Below, piece after piece: positions 57,967 to 64,000 of a stretch of 64,000 bases of DNA. The stretch covers positions 620,001 to 684,000 of the forward strand of contig NZ_CP051293.1 of NCBI RefSeq assembly GCF_013170805.1. The letters run 5' to 3'. Within the stretch, counting starts at the first letter, position 1. The number at the start of each line of letters is the position of its first letter. The translations under genes and the position numbers were made by a program. The stretch is from Mesorhizobium sp. NZP2077. GTDB lineage: Bacteria > Pseudomonadota > Alphaproteobacteria > Rhizobiales > Rhizobiaceae. The notes beneath the pieces were generated by a model. That model saw only the letters and a program-made list of their open reading frames with translations. It searched no databases and was not told where the DNA came from.

Positions 57967-58887
57967 TCATCTGAGTTTGATACGGGGGTCGATGAAGGGC
58001 GCGATGATGTCGGCAAGCAGATTGCCGAGCACGATGGCGAAGGCCGAGACCAGCGTGACGCCCATGATGATCGGGATGTCGACGCGCTGGATGGCCTGCC
58101 AGGCGAGCTGGCCGATGCCGGGCCAGCCGAAGACGCTTTCGACGACGACGATGCCGCCCATGAAGATGCCGATGTCGATGCCGATCATGGCGATGACAGG
58201 CAGGATGGCGTTGGGCAAAGCGTGGCGGAAAATGATGGCGCTGCGCGCCAGGCCTTTCGCACGCGCGGTGCGGACATAGTCCTGGCGCAGCACGTCGATC
58301 ATCGACGAGCGCATCATGCGCGCATACCAGCCGGCGCCGAGGATGCCCATGGTGAGCGACGGCAGCACGAGATGGCGCCAGGTGCCGTAGCCGCCGATCG
58401 GAAACCAGCTCAGCCGCACGGCAAAGACGTAGAGCAGCAGCAGGCCGACGACGAATTGCGGCGCCGAAACGCCGACGAAGGAGGCGACCATCAACGTCTG
58501 GTCGGTGGCGGTACCGCGCTTGACGGCGGCGATCAGGCCCATCGAGAGCCCAATCAGCAGTTCGCACAGGATGGCGCCGACCATCAGGAGCAGGCTGGCC
58601 GGCAGCCTCGAGACGATCAGCTCTGTCACCTCGGAGCGCTGGATGTAGGAGCGGCCGAGATCGCCGCTGACGAGCTTTGTCAGATAGCGCCAGTATTGGA
58701 CCACAAAAGGTTGGTCGAGGCCAAGCTGCTGGCGAATGTTCTCGACCGTCTGCGGCGTGGCGCTGCGGCCGGCGATCTGGCGCACCGGGTCGGCCGGCAG
58801 GAGATAGAGCAGCGCGAAGGTGATCAGCGAGACGCCGAGCAGGATGAGCAGCGACTGGATCAGGCGGCGGCCGAGATAGGCGATCAT
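57967..58887 (-). CDS. peptide-type ABC transporter permease (DppB)
   Basis: A 306-residue permease of the DppB/OppB type. M-I-A-Y-L-G-R-R-L-I-Q-S-L-L-I-L-L-G-V is the usual first helix, G-L-D-Q-P-F-V-V-Q-Y-W-R-Y the conserved loop, and the EAA-type loop reads Y-V-R-T-A-R-A-K-G-L near residue 218. It starts at ATG 58887, overlapping the DppC stop by ATGA, and is followed by dppA after a 51-bp gap. Confidence 0.95.
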   Translation of the reverse strand: MIAYLGRRLIQSLLILLGVSLITFALLYLLPADPVRQIAGRSATPQTVENIRQQLGLDQPFVVQYWRYLTKLVSGDLGRSYIQRSEVTELIVSRLPASLLLMVGAILCELLIGLSMGLIAAVKRGTATDQTLMVASFVGVSAPQFVVGLLLLYVFAVRLSWFPIGGYGTWRHLVLPSLTMGILGAGWYARMMRSSMIDVLRQDYVRTARAKGLARSAIIFRHALPNAILPVIAMIGIDIGIFMGGIVVVESVFGWPGIGQLAWQAIQRVDIPIIMGVTLVSAFAIVLGNLLADIIAPFIDPRIKLR

Positions 58888-59792
58888 GCCCGACCCCTTT
58901 GTGTCGGATCGAGAATGTCGCGCAGTGCGTCGCCGATCAGGTTGAAGGCCAGCGCCAGCGCCAGGATCGCGGCACCGGGGAAGAACACCAGCCAGGGTGC
59001 CGCCTGAAAATAGGTCTGGTTTTCGAAGATGATGTTGCCCCAGGAGGCTGTTGGCGGCTGCACGCCGATGCCGAGGAAGGAGAGCGTCGCCTCCAGCAGC
59101 ACCGTGGTCGAGATGCCGAGCGTGCCCCAGACAATGATGGTCGGCAGGAGATGCGGCAGGATGTGGCGAAACAGGATGCGTGGCGCGCCCGCGCCGATGG
59201 TGCGCTCGGCATCGATGAACTCGCGTTCGGCGAGTGAGCTCGTCTCGGTGTAAATGACGCGCGCGGTCTGCACCCAGTTGACCAGGGCAATCACCATGGC
59301 GACGATCCACAGGCTCGGCTGGAACACCGCCGCCAGACAGATGGCGAGCAGCAGCGCCGGGAACGCCATCATCAAATCGGTGAAGCGCATCAGCGCGCTG
59401 CCGATCCAGCCGCGGAAATAGCCCGCGGTGACGCCGACCAAAGTGCCGATGAATAGCGCCACGCCATTGGCAACGATACCGATGATCAGCGAGGTGCGGG
59501 CTCCATAGAGGATACGGGTCAACAGGTCGCGACCGAGCAGGTCGGTGCCGAGCCAGAATTTGGCGTCCGGCGGCAGCGGCGAGCCCTCGATGGTCAGGCC
59601 GTCGAACATCTGCTCATTGGGATCGTAGCCGGTCAGCCAGGGCGCCAGCACAGCGCCGGCGACGACGATGGCGACGATCACCAGGCCAAGCAGCGCAAGA
59701 CGGCGTTTGACCAGCCGGCGCCAGACGCCCGCACGTGGCTTGGCCGGCATGCGCGATGGCGCGGCGAAATCAGGCGCGATGGGACTGGTCAT
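58884..59792 (-). CDS. peptide-type ABC transporter permease (DppC)
   Basis: A 302-residue permease of the DppC/OppC type. The N-terminal tail precedes R-R-L-A-L-L-G-L-V-I-V-A-I, and Y-D-P-N-E-Q is the periplasmic motif. The EAA-type loop reads F-I-D-A-E-R-T-I-G-A. I chose ATG 59792 (M-T-S-P-I-A-P-D-F), which has GAGGAAGG upstream; an in-frame start ten codons earlier would overlap the antiterminator gene more. It is coupled to dppB by ATGA and overlaps the antiterminator gene by 23 bp. Confidence 0.94.
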   Translation of the reverse strand: MTSPIAPDFAAPSRMPAKPRAGVWRRLVKRRLALLGLVIVAIVVAGAVLAPWLTGYDPNEQMFDGLTIEGSPLPPDAKFWLGTDLLGRDLLTRILYGARTSLIIGIVANGVALFIGTLVGVTAGYFRGWIGSALMRFTDLMMAFPALLLAICLAAVFQPSLWIVAMVIALVNWVQTARVIYTETSSLAEREFIDAERTIGAGAPRILFRHILPHLLPTIIVWGTLGISTTVLLEATLSFLGIGVQPPTASWGNIIFENQTYFQAAPWLVFFPGAAILALALAFNLIGDALRDILDPTQRGRA

Positions 59793-60387
59793 CGCCGCCT
59801 TCCTCACCTTTTGCTTCCTCATTCGTCATTGCCACGATCCGGCGCGCGGCATCCTCGACGCTGATCTGCCAGCTCATGGCCAGCGAGCGCAGTTGCGCAT
59901 AGGCGCGCTCGTCGTCGGTGCCTTTCGACAGCGCCGCCACCGCGCGTACGATGGTCTGGCGCTCGGCTACACGCTGGCGCAGCGCAGCAATTTCGCCGGC
60001 TAAGTGTTTTCGCGCCTCGAAACTCTGCCTTGCGATAAGCAGCGCGCTGTAGACGCCGGCATTGCCGACCGGCTTCAGGAGCTGTGCGTCGGCCTTATGC
60101 GACAGCGCCCATTCAATGCGGCCCGGCGCCTCGGAGCCGATCAGCGCCACTAGCGGCATAGGCGCCTCGCCCGGCTTCCACGGAAATTGCTCGTCGAAAC
60201 CAAGATCGGCATCGAAGAAGACGAAGTCGGCCGCCAGCGCCTCGGGCGGCAGTTCGGGCCAGCAGTCCAGCGTGACCAGGCCGATGGCCGACAATTGCCT
60301 GGTGATGGCCTGCACCGTCGGATGCGAGCGATGCAGGATGAAGGCCCTGGCGCCGCCGAGATTGGGGATGCGCGGCGTTCTGGTCAC
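59770..60387 (-). CDS. AmiR-like ANTAR-domain transcription antiterminator
   Basis: A 205-residue protein of the AmiR/NasR type. The N-terminal pseudo-receiver domain (about residues 10-115) lacks a clear phospho-aspartate. A coiled coil (E-I-A-A-L-R-Q-R-V-A-E-R) follows. The C-terminal ANTAR RNA-binding domain has A-Y-A-Q-L-R-S-L-A-M-S-W near residues 162-173. AmiR binds hairpins in the leader RNA and prevents early termination; AmiC holds it inactive until an amide binds. It sits between the AmiC-like gene (ATGA overlap) and dppC (23-bp overlap). Confidence 0.9.
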   Translation of the reverse strand: MTRTPRIPNLGGARAFILHRSHPTVQAITRQLSAIGLVTLDCWPELPPEALAADFVFFDADLGFDEQFPWKPGEAPMPLVALIGSEAPGRIEWALSHKADAQLLKPVGNAGVYSALLIARQSFEARKHLAGEIAALRQRVAERQTIVRAVAALSKGTDDERAYAQLRSLAMSWQISVEDAARRIVAMTNEEAKGEEGGDDQSHRA

Positions 60388-61478
60388 GACACCACCCGCA
60401 GGCGCGGCCGGCCAAACGTCCTGGCCGGATCGTAGCGCGACAGATAGGGGTCCGGCGCGACCTCGTCCTCGCGGCTGACGACCTCGAAGAAGCCGTCAGC
60501 AATCCGACCGATGATCACCGGCAACGTAGCGTGCTGGGAGTGGGCGTCTATGGCGATCGGCCCGAGCCGGGTGGAGAAGCGGCGTTCGGCAAAAGCTTTC
60601 GAAAACGCCGCCGGGCCGGCGTCGGCATCTCGCGAGAGCACGTCGGCCATCACCTGCACGGAGGCATAGGCGGAGGCCTCGAAGGACGAGGCGAAGGCGG
60701 CCCGCCGTGGTGCGAAATACGGCCCGACCGACAGATGCCCCTTGCCCGTTTCACCGATCGCCGGCAGTTCGCCCTCGGTGAGATTGCAGGAGATGACAGG
60801 GCAGGTTTCAGGGCTAAAGGTGGAATCCTCACAGCCCAAATCGCGATAGGCCGCCAGGAATGCATAGGAGGAGGTGCCGATCAGATTGTTGAGGATGAAG
60901 TTCGGCCGTGTCGCCCGTATTTCGGCGATCAGGCGCGACACATCGGTCTCGCCGATGCGCAGATAGCGCTCGCCAAGCACCTTGCCGCCGGCGTCCGCGA
61001 TCAGGTCGCGGGCGACGCGGTTCATCTCCCAGCCCCAGATGTAGTTCGAGCCGAGCAGGAAGCCGTTGGCGCCGAAACCCGGCACGACATGCGCCATCAG
61101 CGGCACCAGGTGCTGGTTGGGACAGGCGTGCATGTAGACGACATGCTCGTTGGCCTCGAAGCCCTCATAGGGGCAAGCGTACCAGAGCATGCCGCCAGCC
61201 TTCTCCAGCACGGGGATGGTCTCCTTGCGGCTCCAGGAGGTGACGCAGCCGACGACATGGCGGGCGCTGCTGGTCTTGAAAATATCCTCGCAAAGCGTCG
61301 CGTAGCGGTCGGCATTGCTTTGCGGATCGCGCTCGACCGGCACCAGTTCGATGCCGTAGCTCCGGTCGGCATTGATGTCGGCGATGGCGCGCATGGCGCC
61401 CATGCGGCACGCATCGGAGACGAGCTGATAGCTGCCCGAGCGGGAATATAGGATGCCGATCTCGATACGCCGTTTCAA
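60384..61478 (-). CDS. AmiC-like amide sensor (type 1 periplasmic-binding fold)
   Basis: A 364-residue cytoplasmic protein of the AmiC/branched-chain-binding family, with no signal peptide. Marks are I-G-I-L-Y-S-R-S-G-S-Y, M-G-A-M-R-A-I-A-D-I-N near residue 32, C-V-T-S-W-S-R-K-E-T-I-P-V, and H-A-C-P-N-Q-H-L-V-P. I infer a TTG start at 61478 (M-K-R-R-I-E-I-G) because GGGG lies 6 bp upstream; an upstream in-frame ATG gives a cysteine-rich, unlikely N-terminus. It is the first gene of the operon and the sensor for the AmiR-like protein. Confidence 0.9.
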   Translation of the reverse strand: MKRRIEIGILYSRSGSYQLVSDACRMGAMRAIADINADRSYGIELVPVERDPQSNADRYATLCEDIFKTSSARHVVGCVTSWSRKETIPVLEKAGGMLWYACPYEGFEANEHVVYMHACPNQHLVPLMAHVVPGFGANGFLLGSNYIWGWEMNRVARDLIADAGGKVLGERYLRIGETDVSRLIAEIRATRPNFILNNLIGTSSYAFLAAYRDLGCEDSTFSPETCPVISCNLTEGELPAIGETGKGHLSVGPYFAPRRAAFASSFEASAYASVQVMADVLSRDADAGPAAFSKAFAERRFSTRLGPIAIDAHSQHATLPVIIGRIADGFFEVVSREDEVAPDPYLSRYDPARTFGRPRLRVVS

Positions 61479-61963
61479 ACAGAACCCCAGAAATGACAAT
61501 GCCCCGCAGCCAGCGCCGCAAGGGCGAGGCATACGAGGCATTCTTGCCGCCCGGCGATCAGAGCCGGTATTTTGTGCTAGGGTATTCGGTCCGGCTGGTC
61601 AGTCAAGCGGGAAAGTGCGTGGAACCCGATCATGGGATTTGGGCGTGCGCGATGTCTATCACTTCCGGGCGACGTCCTCGAAACTGCGATCGAAGCGCAT
61701 TAGGTATTTGCGCAGCTGGTCGGCATCGTCGCTGCCCTCCACCCTTGTTCGATGAACAGATCGCCGCCGACCCCCGCTATTGCCAATGCGGGCTGTTGCA
61801 TCTGCGGATTCAGCTGGACCCTTTGAACAACGATCTTGGCTCGTCGCGCCGAAGTGGCGAAACCGAACAAGATGGTCAGGGCGCAGGTGTGAAAAGCAAT
61901 TCCAAGATTTGATCTGTCAGTTCGCCAGCGATCCGACATGGCTTGGCGGCTTGGCGGGAGAGC
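61479..61963. other. 485-bp region upstream of the amide operon
   Basis: On the minus strand TTGACT (61606-61601) with a weak -10 TACCCT (61584-61579), 16 bp apart, could be the operon promoter. The 95-nt leader contains a possible hairpin CCGGC/GCCGG near 61550-61566. An AmiR-type antiterminator site would be expected in this leader, but the paired six-base-loop hairpins could not be recognised with confidence. A 79-codon frame at 61700-61939 (minus) has no ribosome site or family and is not called. Confidence 0.35.
61579..61606 (-). promoter_or_regulatory. candidate promoter of the AmiC/AmiR operon
   Basis: TTGACT (61601-61606) and TACCCT (61579-61584) with 16-bp spacing, about 100 bp upstream of the AmiC-like start. 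The -35 is good and the -10 is poor. Confidence 0.3.
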
Positions 61964-62392
61964 CTAGCGCTCGGCTTCGATCAGTGTATCCAGCAGATCG
62001 AGCAACTGCTCCAGCCGCTCGTGGCCGAAGCGGCGCTCGATGTCGTCGTAGATGACGCGGCGTTCGGGTGACAGGGCGTCGATCAAGGCAGAGCCGTCCG
62101 GGGCGATGGTCAGGATGACGCGGCGGCCATCGCCTTCCGCCTTGTTGCGGGTGATGAATTTTCGACCCTCGAGCGCCTTGATGATGCGTGTCAGGCTGGG
62201 CGGCAGCACCGAGGCACGATCGGCGAGCTCGGTCGCTTCGACCGGGCCGGCTTCGCTCAGTACGCGCAGCACGCGCCATTGCTGTTCCGTCACGTCATGC
62301 GCTGCAAGCATCGGGCGAAACCGCGCCATCACCGCTTCTCGGGCATGAAGCAGCGCCATTGGGAGGGAACGAGGGGCGTTTTTGGGCAGCAA
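61964..62392 (-). CDS. MarR-family regulator (HpaR/HpcR-like)
   Basis: A 142-residue winged helix regulator similar to the homoprotocatechuate operon repressor. Marks are R-S-L-P-M-A-L-L-H-A-R-E-A-V near the start, T-E-Q-Q-W-R-V-L-R-V-L-S-E-A-G-P, L-A-D-R-A-S-V-L-P-P-S-L-T-R-I-I-K-A-L-E-G-R-K and the wing E-G-D-G-R-R-V. I infer a TTG start at 62392 because R-S-L-P-M-A-L-L belongs to the domain and lies before the first good ATG (62359). No aromatic catabolic genes are near. It may control the methionine uptake genes or targets elsewhere. Confidence 0.88.
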   Translation of the reverse strand: MLPKNAPRSLPMALLHAREAVMARFRPMLAAHDVTEQQWRVLRVLSEAGPVEATELADRASVLPPSLTRIIKALEGRKFITRNKAEGDGRRVILTIAPDGSALIDALSPERRVIYDDIERRFGHERLEQLLDLLDTLIEAER

Positions 62393-62894
62393 GAAATGAA
62401 AGCTCCAAACACTGGCTTCGCTGTGGACGGCGGCCTTCGTACGAACTGCCCGCCGCAAGCCCGTCCAGACCATCCGGTATCGTCGTACCAAGCGCGACGC
62501 AAGGCTCCACGCGAGGGCCTCGCATAAATCAACGCGCGTTAATTATAATAACGCAATAAGGGCGGGGAACGACATGCGGTGCCTCCCATCGCGTTCAGCC
62601 AAGATCGCCATGCCAAGGTCGACATCGGCGAGTTGAGCGCGCCGGTGCCATGCGCTTTGGAGCCCCGGCTGCGAATCTGACCTCCTTCGAGGTGCGGGAC
62701 TACAAAGCAGCCCACTGCTGTCGCTCCAACGGCGTCTTGTGCTCGCGCCCCTGAAATTTTTGAGAGAATATTCCCGGCATCGACGGCAAAGGCGAAACAC
62801 GTTCTTTGATAAAATCGATAGAATTTCTGATGGTGTGACCAAGGCTAGGCAATCCGCCCGGCTGCCATGACTTCACAACCGCAGAGATCAAACC
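62393..62894. other. 502-bp intergenic region upstream of metQ
   Basis: No supported gene. A 99-codon minus-strand frame (62543-62842) has no ribosome site and a mixed composition. I looked for a SAM-II or SAM/SAH riboswitch before metQ and saw none. AT-rich DNA near 62745-62830 (for example TTTGATAAAATCGATAGAATTTC) probably holds the metQ promoter. Confidence 0.4.
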
Positions 62895-63749
62895 ATGTCG
62901 GACTTCAAGAACACTTTGCCATCTTCCCTCTGGTCAACCCTCAACCGGCGCAGTGGCCTAGCTCTGCTGTTCGCCTCGGCGGTCGCGGTCGGCAGCCTGA
63001 TGGCGCCGCATGCGTCCTTCGCCGAGGACAAGAAGGCGATCAAGGTCGGCATCATCAGCGGCGAGGACGAGGATGTCTGGCGCGTCGTCGTCGCTCAAGC
63101 CGCCGAAAAGGGCCTGACCATCGAGACCGTGGTGTTCAACGACTACACCCAGCCCAACGAAGCGCTGGAGCGCGGCGAGATCGACGCCAACGCCTTCCAG
63201 CACCAGCCCTATCTCGACAACCAGATCAAGACGCAGGGCTATCACATCGTGCGCGTCGGCTATACCGGCGTCTGGCCGATCGGCCTCTACTCGAAGAAGT
63301 TCAAGGCGGTTGCCGACCTGACGGAGGGCGCCGTCATCGGCGTGCCGAACGACCCGTCCAATGAAGGCCGGGCGCTGCGCGTGCTGCAGAACGAGGGCGT
63401 GATCAAGCTGAAGGACGGCACCGGCATTCTGGCCACCACCGCCGACATTTCGGAGAACCCCAAGAAGGTCGAGATCAAGGAGCTCGACGCCGGCATCGTC
63501 GGCCGCTCGGTCGAGGATCTCGACGCCGCCGTGGTCAACACCGACTGGGCGCTGAAAAGCGGCCTGACCCCGGACAACCGCATTGCCCAGGAGCCGATCG
63601 CCGACAATCCCTACCGCAACTTCATCGCCGTGAAAGTCGGCAATGAGAACGAGGCCTGGGTGAAGACGCTGGTGGCTTCCTACCAGAACGAGGCGGTGAA
63701 GGCCGAGTTCGACAAGGTCTACAAAGGCACCGGCCTCAGCGCCTATTGA
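62895..63749 (+). CDS. metQ: D-methionine-type ABC transporter substrate-binding protein (MetQ/NlpA family)
   Basis: A 284-residue periplasmic methionine-binding protein. A long signal (G-L-A-L-L-F-A-S-A-V-A-V-G-S-L-M, cleaved near A-S-F-A-E) has no lipobox cysteine, so it is probably soluble rather than a lipoprotein. Family marks are V-V-F-N-D-Y-T-Q-P-N-E-A-L, D-A-N-A-F-Q-H-Q-P-Y-L, G-V-P-N-D-P-S-N-E-G-R-A-L and V-N-T-D-W-A. It is followed after 90 bp by the ATPase gene of the same uptake system. Confidence 0.94.
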   Translation: MSDFKNTLPSSLWSTLNRRSGLALLFASAVAVGSLMAPHASFAEDKKAIKVGIISGEDEDVWRVVVAQAAEKGLTIETVVFNDYTQPNEALERGEIDANAFQHQPYLDNQIKTQGYHIVRVGYTGVWPIGLYSKKFKAVADLTEGAVIGVPNDPSNEGRALRVLQNEGVIKLKDGTGILATTADISENPKKVEIKELDAGIVGRSVEDLDAAVVNTDWALKSGLTPDNRIAQEPIADNPYRNFIAVKVGNENEAWVKTLVASYQNEAVKAEFDKVYKGTGLSAY

Positions 63750-63839
63750 TCCGACCGGGCGCCAGTTCGAGTGCAAATGCGGTCCGCGCCTGAGCGCGGG
63801 CCGCAATCGCGTTTTCGGATGGCGAGAACAGGAAACCGC

Positions 63840-64000
63840 ATGAACCAGCATATAACGGCATCCCAGGAGATCGCCGATCCCACCCACGCCCCGCCCGATA
63901 CGTCGCAGGACGTGGTGCGGCTTGTCGAGCTGAAGCGCCGCTTTGGCGCCACGCCGGCGATCGACGGCATTTCGCTGACGGTACGCAAGGGCGAGATTCT
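63840..64000 (+). CDS. metN: methionine ABC transporter ATP-binding protein, 5' part (cut by window end)
   Basis: The first 53 codons are present. About 27 polar residues (M-N-Q-H-I-T-A-S-Q-E-I-A) precede V-V-R-L-V-E-L-K-R-R-F-G and A-I-D-G-I-S-L-T-V-R-K-G-E-I, the start of an ABC ATPase before its Walker A loop. ACAGGAAACC precedes ATG 63840. The position right after metQ makes MetN the likely identity; the metI permease would lie beyond the window. Confidence 0.8.
   Translation, partial: MNQHITASQEIADPTHAPPDTSQDVVRLVELKRRFGATPAIDGISLTVRKGEI

Noticed and set aside
61700..61939. A 79-codon minus-strand frame upstream of the amide operon
   Set aside because: One hydrophobic stretch but no ribosome site and no family; it lies in a likely regulatory region.
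62543..62842. A 99-codon minus-strand frame upstream of metQ
   Set aside because: No ribosome site, uneven composition and no recognised motif. A decayed gene cannot be excluded.
62600..62894. Possible SAM-II or other methionine riboswitch before metQ
   Set aside because: I searched by eye for the conserved SAM-II pseudoknot segments and did not find them. A covariance search would settle it.
1..64000. CRISPR array, prophage or toxin-antitoxin locus
   Set aside because: No regularly spaced repeats, no cas genes, no phage structural genes, and no convincing toxin-antitoxin pair were seen on either strand.

Overview
The window is high-GC chromosomal DNA from an alphaproteobacterium of the Rhizobiales, most likely Mesorhizobium or a close relative. 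This rests on the succinylase lysine genes dapD/dapE, the order of the housekeeping genes, GC-rich codon use, and short palindromic intergenic repeats that I recognise as typical of that group. No database search was possible, so the genus is an inference. There is no phage, plasmid backbone, CRISPR array or rRNA. One tRNA (Arg, anticodon ACG) and one 835-bp IS5-type insertion sequence are present.

The minus strand carries a housekeeping backbone. From right to left it reads rpmH-rnpA-yidC (32.4-30.1 kb), engB (25.4-24.7 kb), argB (15.4-14.5 kb), a HAD pyrimidine 5'-nucleotidase (6.5-5.7 kb), dapD (4.7-3.8 kb) and dapE (1.2 kb, cut by the window edge). In many rhizobia these genes lie close together. 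Here they are spread out by inserted accessory modules.

The modules between them are: a ketopantoate-reductase-like gene; a diguanylate cyclase; a GMC flavoprotein with a small Tat-signal partner; MarR and TetR regulators with visible operators; phenylalanine hydroxylase with an Lrp regulator and a BchE-like radical SAM protein; an amidase with an IS5 element just upstream; an ECF sigma/anti-sigma pair followed by a fasciclin protein and a Tat-exported MsrB; and two EmrAB-type efflux pumps. The first pump is divergent from a TetR gene with two operators. The second is preceded by, and overlaps, the remnant of a MarR regulator that has lost its DNA-binding domain. A second fasciclin gene lies beside yidC.

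The right half is mostly catabolic and surface-related. From 36.7 to 44.2 kb, on the plus strand, are a GntR regulator, an amino-acid/opine-type ABC uptake system without an ATPase gene, a gamma-glutamyltransferase, an acyl-CoA ligase and a second ketopantoate-reductase-like gene. From 47.8 to 53.5 kb is a three-gene overlapping glycan cluster ending in an 1182-residue three-domain protein. From 61.5 to 53.5 kb, on the minus strand, is an amide-responsive operon: an AmiC-like sensor, an AmiR-like ANTAR antiterminator, a complete peptide-type ABC transporter and a formamidase/acetamidase. The window ends in a metQ-metN methionine uptake locus cut by the edge.

The points most worth following are the sigma/anti-sigma/fasciclin/MsrB locus (same logic as the mycobacterial SigK system), the BchE-like protein outside any photosynthesis cluster, the deleted MarR remnant coupled to the efflux pump, the AmiC/AmiR-controlled transporter operon, the glycan cluster, and several families of short palindromic repeats.
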